Positions 51,755 to 60,342 of a DNA stretch of 64,000 bases are shown here, one piece after another. The first letter of the stretch is position 1, and each line of letters opens with the position of its first letter. Both the position numbers and the translations under genes were made by a program. Source of the stretch: Lysobacter antibioticus (GTDB lineage Bacteria > Pseudomonadota > Gammaproteobacteria > Xanthomonadales > Xanthomonadaceae); assembly GCF_001442535.1 (NCBI RefSeq), contig NZ_CP013141.1, positions 4,455,738-4,519,737 of the forward strand, in the 5' to 3' direction. Below the pieces are notes generated by a model, which saw nothing but the letters and a program-made list of their open reading frames with translations, had not been told where the DNA came from and did no database searches.

Positions 51755-52465
51755 ATGCGCCTGTTGGTGGTGGAAGACAATCGCAGCCTGGTCGCCAACC
51801 TGTTCGATTATTTCGAGGCGCGCGGCTACACCCTCGATGCCGCACCCGACGGCCCGACCGGCCTGCACCTGGCGGTGACCCAACACTACGACGCGATCGT
51901 GCTGGACTGGATGCTGCCGCGCCTGGACGGGCGCGAGGTGTTGCGCTGCCTGCGCGAGGAAGCCGGGTCCGACGTGCCGGTGCTGATGCTGACCGCACGC
52001 GACGAACTGCCCGACAAGATCGCCGGCTTCCGCGCCGGCGCCGACGACTACCTGACCAAACCCTTCGCCCTGCCCGAACTCGAGGTCCGCCTGGAAGCGC
52101 TGATCGCGCGCGCGGCCGGACGCGGCCGCAGCCGGGTGTTGCAACTGGCCGACCTCAGGCTCGACCTGACCACCCTGGAAGTCAGCCGCGACGGGCGTGC
52201 GCTGCATTTGTATCCGGCCTGCCGCAAGTTGCTCGAAGTGCTGATGCAGTCGAGCCCGGCCGCGGTCACCCGCGAACGCCTCGAACACGCCTTGTGGGGC
52301 GACAGCCCGCCCGACGGCGACATGCTGCGCTCGCATATCTACGAGCTGCGCCGCGCCGTCGACGGCCCTTATCCGGTCAAGCTGATCCAGACCCTGCCGC
52401 GCGTCGGCTATCGCATCGCAGTGCCGGTCGCGGCCGCGGAGGGAGACGATGCCGGCGCCGCCTGA
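51755..52465 (+). CDS. OmpR-family response regulator (PmrA/QseB-like)
   Basis: A 236-residue regulator: receiver (LLVVEDNRSLVANL; Asp51 in AIVLDWMLPRLDG; MLTARDE; LTKPFALPELEVRLEAL) and winged helix (LQLADLRLDLTTLEVSRDGRALHLYPACRKLL, LRSHIYELRRAVD, LIQTLPRVGYRI). Its kinase gene overlaps its end by 17 bp. Given the divergent eptA-PAP2 operon it probably corresponds to PmrA and controls lipid A modification. Confidence 0.92.
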   Translation: MRLLVVEDNRSLVANLFDYFEARGYTLDAAPDGPTGLHLAVTQHYDAIVLDWMLPRLDGREVLRCLREEAGSDVPVLMLTARDELPDKIAGFRAGADDYLTKPFALPELEVRLEALIARAAGRGRSRVLQLADLRLDLTTLEVSRDGRALHLYPACRKLLEVLMQSSPAAVTRERLEHALWGDSPPDGDMLRSHIYELRRAVDGPYPVKLIQTLPRVGYRIAVPVAAAEGDDAGAA

Positions 52466-53771
52466 CCCTCGCGCAGCCTCTGCCGACGCGAGCGCGAACG
52501 GCCGCGGCCGTTTCCGTTCGAGCCTGCAACGCCGCATCCTGCTCGGCGTGCTCGGCTACACCGCACTGCTGTCGATCGCGGTGGTCGTGCAGGGTTTCAT
52601 CGTCAACGAGCACGCCGAGCACCTGGTGTGGACCTCGCTGATGGATTCCGAGCTCGATCACTTCATCGAGCGCCGCCGGATCGAGCCCGACTACCGCTGG
52701 ATCGACACCGAATCGCTAAGGCTCTACGACAGCCGCGGCACCCGGCCGATTCCCGCCGACTTGCAGGCGCTCGGGCCCGGCGTGCACGACGACATCCTGG
52801 TCGACGGCGGCGAGCGCGTGGTGATGGTGCGCGACGTCGACGGCGGGCGCCTGACCCTGTCGCTCGACATCACCGATATGGAGCACAGCGAATTCGACTT
52901 GGCGCTGACCATCGCCGGCGCGGCGCTGACGACCTTGCTGTTGCTGGCGGTAATGATCGCCTGGGGCGTGCACCGCCTGGTGCGCCCGCTCAGCCACATG
53001 GCCCAACGCATCGGCGGTCTGCAGCCCGATCGCGCCGGCCAGCGCATCGAGGTGCCGGACGCGGCGAGTTCGGAACTGGTGGTGATCGCCGATGCGGTCA
53101 ACGACTATCTGGAACGCAACGATCGCTTCGTCGAACGCGAACGCGCCTTCATCGACAGCGCCAGCCACGAACTGCGCACGCCGATCGCGGTGATCGCCGG
53201 CTCGACCGAACTGGCGCTCGAACAACGCGAACTGCCGACCGGCGCGCAGTTGCAGCTCGAACGCATCCGCCGTACCGCGCGCGACGTCGAACAGCTGATT
53301 TCGCTGTTGCTGGTGCTCGCCAAGGACCCGCAGCGCCTGGCCGCGAGCGCCGACCGCGTCGCCCTGGATCAGCTGCTGCCGGAAATCGTCGAAGACCACC
53401 GTCACCTGACCCGCGACAAAGACCTGAGCTTGGCGCTGGGGCCGATGCCGCATTGCGAGATCGTCGCGCCGTTGCCGATCGTGCAGGCGGCGATCGGCAA
53501 CCTGCTGCGCAACGCCATCGAGAACAGCGACCGCGGCGAGATCGCGATCCGCCTGTCCGCGGATGCGACCGTAATCATCGAAGACCCGGGCCACGGCATG
53601 ACGCCGGAGGAGATCAGCGCGATCTATGCGCGCGTCGCGCGCGGCGGCCGCGAAGGCGGCGGCATCGGCCTGGACCTGATCTCGCGCCTGTGCGAGCACC
53701 TGGGCTGGAGTCTGCGTTTCGATGCCGCCGAACGCGGCACGCGCACTACGCTGAGCTTGCGGCCCGGTTGA
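52449..53771 (+). CDS. Sensor histidine kinase (PmrB/QseC-like)
   Basis: A 440-residue membrane kinase. Spans at about 30-50 and 160-180 border a periplasmic domain of about 110 residues; HAMP segment; H-box FIDSASHELRTPIAVIAG with His240; N-box IGNLLRNAIENSDRG; and an ATP lid that is short (IIEDPGHGMTPEE, GGIGLDLISRLCEHLG). Partner of the preceding regulator through a 17-bp overlap. Likely senses envelope stress or cationic peptides, by context only. Confidence 0.92.
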   Translation: MPAPPDPRAASADASANGRGRFRSSLQRRILLGVLGYTALLSIAVVVQGFIVNEHAEHLVWTSLMDSELDHFIERRRIEPDYRWIDTESLRLYDSRGTRPIPADLQALGPGVHDDILVDGGERVVMVRDVDGGRLTLSLDITDMEHSEFDLALTIAGAALTTLLLLAVMIAWGVHRLVRPLSHMAQRIGGLQPDRAGQRIEVPDAASSELVVIADAVNDYLERNDRFVERERAFIDSASHELRTPIAVIAGSTELALEQRELPTGAQLQLERIRRTARDVEQLISLLLVLAKDPQRLAASADRVALDQLLPEIVEDHRHLTRDKDLSLALGPMPHCEIVAPLPIVQAAIGNLLRNAIENSDRGEIAIRLSADATVIIEDPGHGMTPEEISAIYARVARGGREGGGIGLDLISRLCEHLGWSLRFDAAERGTRTTLSLRPG

Positions 53772-53796
53772 TTCGCGGGGATGGCGAGCGGGTGGC

Positions 53797-54702
53797 CTAG
53801 TCGCCCGCCGCTTCGTCTCCGCGCGGCGCCGGCAAGGCCCGCGTCGGCGCCGGTGCCGACAGCGACGCCGGGGCGGTGCGCTGGCGTTCGTAGGCGCGCG
53901 CGACTTCGGCGTGACCGTATTTGCGTTCCAGGCGCTTGACGATGAAGTGGCCGCGCGCCATGTCCTGATAGTGATTGGTGAACAGCATGTTCATCGTCGC
54001 CGCGGTCGCCGCGCCGATCACCGGCACCAGCTGCGCCGCGGTCTTCTCGCCGACCACCACGCCGAAGCGCGTGGCGACCACGTCGACCAGTTTGCTCATC
54101 CAGGCCGTGGCCTGCTTCTTGGCGTAGGCATGGGTGGCGTGCTGGGCGCCGCGCCGGCCGGCCAGCCCGGCCAGTTCCAGCCGGCCGACTTCGGCCAGGG
54201 CGGTGCGGACGGCGTAGTAACCGGACGCGGACGCATCGTCCTCGTCGCTGCCGCCGCCGAAGGCGAACACTTCCACGCAAGCGGCCTGCACTTCGGGATC
54301 GGACAGCGAGAACCCTTCGCTGCGGGCGATGTCGGCGACCGCGCGCATCATCACCACGGTCGACACCGGCAACTCCGCGGCCAGGCCGGCGGCGCCGAAG
54401 AAACCGCCGACCGCACCGACCGCGCCGGCGACGAATTTGTGGCTCTTGGTCGAAGAGGCCTTGCTCGGCTCGTCCTTGACCGTCCACAGCGCCGCCGCGG
54501 CCGCCTTATGCAGGGCGCCATGCACGATGTTCTGGATCCTGCGGCTGACGAAGCCGGGCAGCTTGGACATGCCGAATTCGATCGGTGCGCCGACGAAAGC
54601 GGTCATGCGCGCGGTGATCGACGGGGTTTCCAGCAGCGCCACCGCGCGCTTGAGATCGGCCGCGTCGGCGGTGTCGTCGAAGATGTCCTGGCCCTGCTCC
54701 AT
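53797..54702 (-). CDS. EcsC family protein
   Basis: A 301-residue protein of the EcsC family (KLPGFVSRRIQNIVHGALHKAAAAALWTV, AGAVGAVGGFFGAAGLAAELPVSTVVMMRAVADIARSEGFSL, AAQLVPVIGAATAATMNMLFTNHYQDMARGHF). Two or three hydrophobic stretches, Gly/Ala-rich, may sit in the membrane. Start at 54702 has a GGAGCGAGAGCG site. B. subtilis EcsC belongs to an ABC transporter operon, but no transporter is adjacent here. Function unknown. Convergent with the PmrB-like gene. Confidence 0.88.
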   Translation of the reverse strand: MEQGQDIFDDTADAADLKRAVALLETPSITARMTAFVGAPIEFGMSKLPGFVSRRIQNIVHGALHKAAAAALWTVKDEPSKASSTKSHKFVAGAVGAVGGFFGAAGLAAELPVSTVVMMRAVADIARSEGFSLSDPEVQAACVEVFAFGGGSDEDDASASGYYAVRTALAEVGRLELAGLAGRRGAQHATHAYAKKQATAWMSKLVDVVATRFGVVVGEKTAAQLVPVIGAATAATMNMLFTNHYQDMARGHFIVKRLERKYGHAEVARAYERQRTAPASLSAPAPTRALPAPRGDEAAGD

Positions 54703-54810
54703 TCGCTCTCGCTCCGTCTCGGCTTGCCGCTCGCTGCCGCGATCGGACGATCGCGGTATGGCGAACATAGGGGCGCCGGCGCCGCGCAACAAGCCCGCGC
54801 CGGCGCGGCG

Positions 54811-55212
54811 TCAGTCCCGCGCCGGGATCGGCCGCACCATGCGCTCGAGCAGGTGCTCGACGATCCGTTCGGGTTCGAGGCAACGGCCGGTGTGCACCGG
54901 CGACATCTGGATGATCGAGCTGCGCTTGGCGGTGAGCCAATGGAACCGAGCCCGCGCCGGCAACTGGCCGATCGGGCCGGCGTCGCGGCCGCCGCGGCAG
55001 ATGCGCTCGATCGCCTGCAGGTGCAGTCGCACCGCCTCGATGTCGACGCCGGGGTCGAGCGCGCGCAGGCGCGCCTCGTCGAGTTCGATCCCGGCGACCA
55101 GCAGGCTCGAACCCGGGCACGAGACCAATACGCCGACGTTGACGAATTCTTCGCGTTCGACCCGCGGTACCACGCGGATCACCGCATAGTCATAGGGAGA
55201 GCGAGCGGGCAT
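54811..55212 (-). CDS. DUF3037 family protein
   Basis: A 133-residue protein (YDYAVIRVVPRVEREEFVNVGVLVSCPGSSLLVAG, then RFHWLTAKRSSIIQMSPVHTGRC). Matches DUF3037, which is regularly encoded immediately downstream of a HipA-like kinase, as here with a 23-bp overlap. The obligatory pairing suggests that it is a partner or substrate of the kinase; no activity is known. Confidence 0.9.
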   Translation of the reverse strand: MPARSPYDYAVIRVVPRVEREEFVNVGVLVSCPGSSLLVAGIELDEARLRALDPGVDIEAVRLHLQAIERICRGGRDAGPIGQLPARARFHWLTAKRSSIIQMSPVHTGRCLEPERIVEHLLERMVRPIPARD

Positions 55213-55969
55213 GGATCGCCTCCTCCACGAATGCGCGCGGCGCTTGCACGCGGCGGTTCAGATAATCGGCATAGGCCTGGCGGTGCGCGGCGGCATCGGC
55301 GAAGCCGGGTTCGTCGACCAGCCAGCTGTCGGGCACCAGCTCGACGATGGACTGCACCAGCGCGGGCGTGACCGCCGCGGCCATCGCCGCGTCGACCTCG
55401 GCGATGTGGCTGGCGAACGGCAGCAGCACATGGTCCTTGACCGGCGCGAAACGACTGCCCGCGGCGTTGCCGGCGTTGGCCCAGTCGTGATGAAAGTACA
55501 GGGCGGCGCCGTGGTCGATCAGGGTCAGGCGCCGATGCCACAGCAACATGTTGGTGTTGCGCGCGGTGCGGTCGACGTTGGTGACGAAAGCGTCGAACCA
55601 GGCGATGCGCGAGGCCAGCTCGTCGCTCGGGCGGTCGACCAGCGGATCGTAGTTGACCGAACCGGGCAGGTAGTCGAGCGCGAGGTTGAGACCGGCGCTA
55701 GCGCGGATCAGGTGTTGGATCTCCGGATCGGGCTCGGTACGGGCCATGTCGGCGTCGAGTTCGATCAGGACGATTTCCGGCACCGGCAGCTCCAGACGGC
55801 GGGCCAGCTCGCCGGCCACGATCTCGGCGACCAGGGCCTTGCGGCCCTGGCCGGCGCCGCGGAACTTCATCACGTACAGGCCATCGTCGTCGGCTTCGAC
55901 GACGGCCGGCAGCGAGCCGCCTTCGCGCAGCGGGGTGACGTAGCGGGTGGCGCAGACGGTCCTCAACAC
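55190..55969 (-). CDS. Stand-alone HipA-like kinase
   Basis: A 259-residue HipA-fold serine/threonine kinase. Lys in VMKFRGAGQGRKALVAEIVAGELARRL, catalytic loop FDAFVTNVDRTARNTNML with Asp and Asn, and metal-binding Asp in LTLIDHGAALYFHH. It lacks the HipB antitoxin gene and the N-terminal subdomain of classic HipA, so it is not a HipBA toxin-antitoxin pair. It overlaps the DUF3037 gene by 23 bp. Substrate unknown (HipA itself phosphorylates glutamyl-tRNA synthetase). Confidence 0.9.
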   Translation of the reverse strand: MLRTVCATRYVTPLREGGSLPAVVEADDDGLYVMKFRGAGQGRKALVAEIVAGELARRLELPVPEIVLIELDADMARTEPDPEIQHLIRASAGLNLALDYLPGSVNYDPLVDRPSDELASRIAWFDAFVTNVDRTARNTNMLLWHRRLTLIDHGAALYFHHDWANAGNAAGSRFAPVKDHVLLPFASHIAEVDAAMAAAVTPALVQSIVELVPDSWLVDEPGFADAAAHRQAYADYLNRRVQAPRAFVEEAIHARSLSL

Positions 55970-56105
55970 GGACGCTCCATTGCGGTCGGCTCGGCGGTGA
56001 CGGGCGATCGCGGCGATGCGCGATCAGGCCGCCCACCTTAGGTCGAGCGACGCCAAAAGCAAAATCCGCGGCTTGGATTCGCCACTGAAGTCCGCTTCCG
56101 CCGTC

Positions 56106-56798
56106 TCAAGCCGCCTTGCGCGTTTCGCCTTGACGCGACAGACGCTCGACCAGGGCATCGACCTGCGCTTCGGCGCTTTCGATCGAGCGACGCAAGTCGT
56201 CGCCGCCGAACTCGTCGTATTCGATGGCGGCGCCGTGCGCGTCGGTGATGCCGAGGTAGCGCATCGGCGTCAGCACCGAGGGTTCGACGTGGTTGATCGA
56301 TTCCAAGCGTTCGCCCTTGCCGTAGCCGTAGTCGCCGCGCGAGCTGAGCAAGACCAGGCGCTTGCCGGCGTCGGCGAGCATCGGCCAGTACGGTTCGCCT
56401 TCGCGCGAACGGTCGAAACCGAAGGTGCGGCCGACCCGGACGACGTTGTCGATCCAGGCCTTCAACGGGGCCGGCACGCCGAAGTTGTACATCGGCACGC
56501 CGATCACGATCAGGTCGGCGGCGATCAGCTCGTCGATCAAGGCATCGCTTTCGGCCAGCACCTCGTGCATCCAGTCCTCGCGCTGCGCGAGCGGAGTGAA
56601 GGCGGCATGGATCCAGCGGCCGCTGACCGGGGTCGGCGGGGCGACGCCGACGTCGCGCTGGGCGATGGGGTCGTCGGGATGGCGCTCGCGCCAGCGGCGC
56701 ACGAAGCGGGCGCTGAGACGGCGGCTGTGCGAGCCGTGGGCCGCGCGGTCCGAGGCATGCGGGCGGGCGCTGGAGTCGATGTGCAGGAGTCGGGTCAT
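56106..56798 (-). CDS. azoR: FMN-dependent NADH-azoreductase
   Basis: A 230-residue flavodoxin-fold quinone/azo reductase (LLHIDSSARPHAS, IVIGVPMYNFGVPAPLKAWIDNVVRVGRTF, LLSSRGDYGYG). The FMN-binding PMYNFGVP motif is intact. Divergent from a LysR gene 138 bp away, which probably controls it in response to electrophiles or quinones. Confidence 0.93.
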   Translation of the reverse strand: MTRLLHIDSSARPHASDRAAHGSHSRRLSARFVRRWRERHPDDPIAQRDVGVAPPTPVSGRWIHAAFTPLAQREDWMHEVLAESDALIDELIAADLIVIGVPMYNFGVPAPLKAWIDNVVRVGRTFGFDRSREGEPYWPMLADAGKRLVLLSSRGDYGYGKGERLESINHVEPSVLTPMRYLGITDAHGAAIEYDEFGGDDLRRSIESAEAQVDALVERLSRQGETRKAA

Positions 56799-56936
56799 GA
56801 CGGTTCTCGTGGCGGGCCCATGGATGAGCCCTGATCATGTTCAGGCCGGGATGGCGCTGGATGCCGCCATGTTGATCCGGGCTTGCGGACCCGACAAACT
56901 CCGATTACTCAGCCGATAGAAGAATTTTCCTCACCC

Positions 56937-57839
56937 ATGTCCGGACGCCGCCTGCCCCCGCTCGGTTCCCTGCGCGCCTTCGAGGCCGCGGCGCGCCTGC
57001 ACAGTTTCAAGCGCGCCGCCGAAGAGTTGTCGGTCACCCCGACCGCGATCAGCCATCAGATCCGCGCGCTGGAAGCGCAGATCGGCGTGCGCTTGTTCGA
57101 GCGCCAGACCCGGCGGGTGGCGATGACCGCCGAGGCGGCCTTGCTGTACCCGGTGCTGCGCGACGGCTTCGATGCCTTCGCCGAGGCCATCGCCGCGATC
57201 GCGGCGCGACGGCAACGCCGCGCCCTGACCTTGTCGGCGACCCTGTCGTTCACCGCCAAGTGGCTGGTGCCGCGGGTGGCCTCGTTCCGCGCCGCCTACC
57301 CCGACCTCGACCTGCGCTTGCACGCTTCCGACGACCCGGTCGACCTGCACGGCGGCGTCGCCGATGCGGCGATCCGCTACGGCCGCGGCCCCTACCCGGG
57401 CCTGGTCGCCGAACGCTTGATCGAGAACCGCTTCGCCCCGGTGTGCAGCCCGCGCCTGGACCTGCGACGCCCAGAGGATCTGCGCGCGCAGTCGTTGCTG
57501 CACTCGGAATGGCGCCATCCGACCGAGGACACGCCGACTTGGCAAGCCTGGTGCGCGCGCGCCGGCCTGGCCGGGCTCGATGTCGAGGCCGGCCTGCGTT
57601 TCACCGACGAAAGCCATGCGATCCAGGCGGCGATCGCCGGCCACGGCGTGGCCCTGTTGAGTCTGGCCCTGGTCGCCGACGATCTCGCCGCCGGCACGCT
57701 GGTGCAGCCGTTCGGCCCGGTGCTCGAAGGCTACCCGCATTGGTTCGTGCGGCCGGACACCCCGCCGAGCGCGGAGGTGCTGGCGCTGCGCGATTGGCTG
57801 CGCAGCGAGGCGACGGTCGAAGCCGCGTCGGCGGATTGA
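56937..57839 (+). CDS. LysR-family regulator (GcvA-like)
   Basis: A 300-residue regulator: winged helix at residues 8-65 (LPPLGSLRAFEAAARLHSFKRAAEELSVTPTAISHQIRALEAQIG) and an effector domain (LTLSATLSFTAKWLVPRVASFRAAYPDLDLRLH, DLHGGVADAAIRYGRGPYPGL). Of the GcvA type. ATG at 56937 is the family-standard start. Divergent from azoR, its likely target. Confidence 0.92.
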   Translation: MSGRRLPPLGSLRAFEAAARLHSFKRAAEELSVTPTAISHQIRALEAQIGVRLFERQTRRVAMTAEAALLYPVLRDGFDAFAEAIAAIAARRQRRALTLSATLSFTAKWLVPRVASFRAAYPDLDLRLHASDDPVDLHGGVADAAIRYGRGPYPGLVAERLIENRFAPVCSPRLDLRRPEDLRAQSLLHSEWRHPTEDTPTWQAWCARAGLAGLDVEAGLRFTDESHAIQAAIAGHGVALLSLALVADDLAAGTLVQPFGPVLEGYPHWFVRPDTPPSAEVLALRDWLRSEATVEAASAD

Positions 57840-57863
57840 ACCAGCGTCCGGCGTATCGGCGCT

Positions 57864-58271
57864 TCAGGCCGCAGCGATCCGCGCCGCCTGATAACGCTGC
57901 TCCTGGGTCAGGCCGCCGTAGCCGTAGGCGGCCGCGCGCGCATCGATGACATGGATGTACGAGGTTTCGTGCACGTCGCCGATCAGCGCCGACAGCTCCG
58001 CATGCATCCGCTGCAGGTAGCGCGCTTTCTCGGCCTTGGTGTTGGTCTCGTCGGTGATGCTGATATCGAGGTGGAAAGCGTTGCGCCCCCACTCGGCCAA
58101 CGAACGGCCGTCGATGAACCAGTGCGGCCGGTCGACGTAATGGATCGCGACCGCGACCAGTTCGCGCGGTTTGCCGAGGACCTCGACGGTCAGATCGGCG
58201 ATCGCCGCGGCGGCGCGGCGGCTGAGGTCGGCATCGGGGGTTCCGGAAAGTTGCAGGTTGATATGCGGCAT
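57864..58271 (-). CDS. Tautomerase family protein
   Basis: A 135-residue protein with the catalytic Pro2 (MPHINLQLSG) of the 4-oxalocrotonate tautomerase/MIF superfamily and a duplicated beta-alpha-beta unit. Conserved segments: ELVAVAIHYVDRPHWFIDG, LDISITDETNTKAEKARYLQRMHAEL. Divergent from a LysR regulator with a palindromic site between. Substrate unknown. Confidence 0.88.
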   Translation of the reverse strand: MPHINLQLSGTPDADLSRRAAAAIADLTVEVLGKPRELVAVAIHYVDRPHWFIDGRSLAEWGRNAFHLDISITDETNTKAEKARYLQRMHAELSALIGDVHETSYIHVIDARAAAYGYGGLTQEQRYQAARIAAA

Positions 58272-58370
58272 GGCGGCGTTCCTGTAAGGGCCGAGACGGT
58301 TCGGCGCGATTCGATGGGCTCAGCTTAGGCTTGCGCCAGCCATCGGAATAGCGGGAAGATCCGGCTCTAT

Positions 58371-58389
58371 CCATCGGATCGGCCGATGG
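58371..58389. promoter_or_regulatory. LysR-type operator CCATCGG-N5-CCGATGG
   Basis: A perfect 7-bp inverted repeat located 14 bp before the LysR ATG, with a single half-site CCATCGGA at 58340-58347. The pattern (recognition site plus activation half-site in a 131-bp divergent region) is typical of LysR autoregulation. Confidence 0.6.
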
Positions 58390-58402
58390 CGCAGGAATCG
58401 CC

Positions 58403-59266
58403 ATGAGCACGCTCGACCTCGAACAGCTGAAGGCCTTTATCGCGGTCGCCGAGGCGGGCAGCATTTCCGGCGGCGCCGAACGCGTGTTCCGTTCGCAGTC
58501 GGCGGTCAGCGAGCAGATCCAGAAGCTCGAACGCGCGGCCGACACCGCCTTGCTGCTGCGCTCGCGCCACGGCGTCGTCCCGACCCCGGCCGGCGAACGC
58601 CTGATCGGCCATGCGCGGCAAATGCTCGCCCTGGGCGAACTGGCCCTGCACGACGTGCGCCGCGAACTGCGCCGCACCGAGGTACGCCTGGCGATCAGCG
58701 ATTACTTCCGGCCCGACGACATCGCCGGGCTGTTGCGTCATCTCGCCCGTCACTGCCCGCAGTTGCAACTGCAGGTGACGATGGGCCAGAGCGCGGCGCT
58801 CGCGCAGGGCCATGCCGAGGGCGTGTTCGACTTGGCGTTGACGATGGAAGTCGAATCGACCGCGCGACCGCGCCGGCGCGCGACCCTCGGCGAATTGCGG
58901 CGTGAACCGCTGGCCTGGGCGGCGGCGGCCGGACTGGACCTGCGCAATGAAACGACCTTGCCGCTGGTGCTGCTGCCGCCGAGTTGCAGCCTGCACCAGA
59001 CCGCTTTGCGTGCGCTGCAACGACAGCGCCTCGCCCACCGCATCGTCCATCTCGGCAGCGGCGTGGCCGGCGTGCAGGCGGCGTTGCGCGCGGGCCTGGG
59101 CCTGGGCTGCCTCAATGTCTCGGCGATCGGCGAAGGCCTGATGGTCGCGCGTTCGAGCCGGCTGCCGGCCTTGCCCGTCTGCGTATTCCGCTTATTGCCG
59201 GCGCCGGCCGATGCGAACCCGGCCCTGCGCGAAGCCGGCGAGGCCTTGCAGGCGTATTTCGCCTGA
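58403..59266 (+). CDS. LysR-family regulator
   Basis: A 287-residue regulator: LEQLKAFIAVAEAGSISGGAERVFRSQSAVSEQIQKLERAADTALLLRSRHGVVPTPAGERL is the winged-helix domain (residues 5-65); the effector domain is shorter than usual and lacks strong ligand motifs. Divergent from the tautomerase gene, which it most likely controls through the CCATCGG palindrome. Confidence 0.92.
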   Translation: MSTLDLEQLKAFIAVAEAGSISGGAERVFRSQSAVSEQIQKLERAADTALLLRSRHGVVPTPAGERLIGHARQMLALGELALHDVRRELRRTEVRLAISDYFRPDDIAGLLRHLARHCPQLQLQVTMGQSAALAQGHAEGVFDLALTMEVESTARPRRRATLGELRREPLAWAAAAGLDLRNETTLPLVLLPPSCSLHQTALRALQRQRLAHRIVHLGSGVAGVQAALRAGLGLGCLNVSAIGEGLMVARSSRLPALPVCVFRLLPAPADANPALREAGEALQAYFA

Positions 59267-59637
59267 GCGCCAGAAGGCGGCGCCTGCTTTCAGGGTAGGA
59301 GCGGCGCGAGCCGCGACCACGAACCCTCCGATCGCGCCGACATCAACGCGAATCGCGGCACGCACATGCGTCCGAATATCGTCATTACACCGCGCGCCCG
59401 AACATGGCGGTCGCGGCTTATGCCGCTCCTACAAAAGCGGCGACTGCAGGAGCGACGTGAGTCGCGACCACGATGCATCCGATCACGCCGAAACCGTTGC
59501 GCAAGGCGATCGCGGCGACGCATGCAGGCATCGCAATTACGCAATACGCCGGATACGGCGGTCGCGGCTCGTGACCGCAGGAAATCCCCGTGGGACGCCG
59601 CTCCTACCCTTACGAGCCTTCGGCTGCGGTTATGCGC
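59267..59637. other. 371-bp BIME-like repeat interval
   Basis: No gene. Filled by four REP-like elements arranged as two head-to-tail inverted pairs (59295-59432 and 59446-59607). The segments between each pair also resemble one another, so the unit of about 150 bp was duplicated. Confidence 0.75.
59295..59607. repeat. Two tandem BIME-like units built from four REP elements
   Basis: Forward copies at 59295-59320 and 59446-59472, inverted copies at 59409-59432 and 59560-59607. The last one is interrupted by about 26 bp. Elements follow the GTAGGAGCGGCG...GCCGCGACCAC pattern seen near 24-25 kb. Confidence 0.8.
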
Positions 59638-60342
59638 TCAAAGCGCATCGCGCGCCGGCAAAGTCCAATCGATCGGGCCCTTGCCGTGGCGCGACAGGTA
59701 CTCGTTGGCGGTGGAGAAATGCCCGCAGCCGATGAAGCCGCGGTGCGCCGACAAGGGCGAGGGATGCGGCGCCTTCAGCACGCGATGGCGGCCGGCGTCG
59801 ATGACCTTGCCCTTGGCCTGGGCGTAGCTGCCCCACAGCAGGAACACCAGGCCCTCGCGTTCGCGATTGAGGGTGTCGACGACGTGGTCGGTGAAACCTT
59901 CCCAGCCCTTGCCCTGATGCGCGCCGGCGCGGCCTTCCTCGACCGTCAGCACGGCGTTGAGCAGCAGCACGCCGCGTTGCGCCCACGGCAGCAGGCAGCC
60001 GTGATCGGGCCGGGCGATGCCGAGGTCGCGCTGGATTTCCTTGAAGATGTTGTCGAGCGACGGCGGCACCGGCACGCCGGGCTGGACCGAGAAACACAGC
60101 CCGTGCGCCTGGCCGTAACCGTGGTACGGGTCCTGGCCGAGGATGACGACCTTGACCTGCTCGAACGGGGTGGCGTCGAAGGCCGAGAAGATCTGCGGGC
60201 CGGGCGGGAAGATGCGCGCGCCGGCCGCCTTGCGCTCGCGCAGGAAGCGCGACAGCGACTGCATGTCCTCGCGCGCGAACCAGTCGCCGACGCGGGCTTT
60301 CCAGGAGGCGTCGAGCTTGGGCTCGCGATCGACGTCGTTCAT
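59638..60342 (-). CDS. ung: Uracil-DNA glycosylase, family 1
   Basis: A 234-residue enzyme that removes uracil from DNA. Water-activating Asp71 is in [30 protein letters not shown] is the Pro-rich loop; [10 protein letters not shown] and the C-terminal [18 protein letters not shown] (minor-groove Leu loop with His) complete the set. Start at 60342 overlaps the stop region of the response-regulator gene by 4 bp (ATGA), which indicates coupling. Confidence 0.97.
   Translation of the reverse strand: MNDVDREPKLDASWKARVGDWFAREDMQSLSRFLRERKAAGARIFPPGPQIFSAFDATPFEQVKVVILGQDPYHGYGQAHGLCFSVQPGVPVPPSLDNIFKEIQRDLGIARPDHGCLLPWAQRGVLLLNAVLTVEEGRAGAHQGKGWEGFTDHVVDTLNREREGLVFLLWGSYAQAKGKVIDAGRHRVLKAPHPSPLSAHRGFIGCGHFSTANEYLSRHGKGPIDWTLPARDAL

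Noticed and set aside
54811..55969. HipBA toxin-antitoxin system
   Set aside because: No HipB-like helix-turn-helix gene is adjacent; the partner is DUF3037.
59295..59607. CRISPR array
   Set aside because: Repeats alternate in orientation, vary in sequence and have unequal spacers; they match REP/BIME elements. No cas gene is present.
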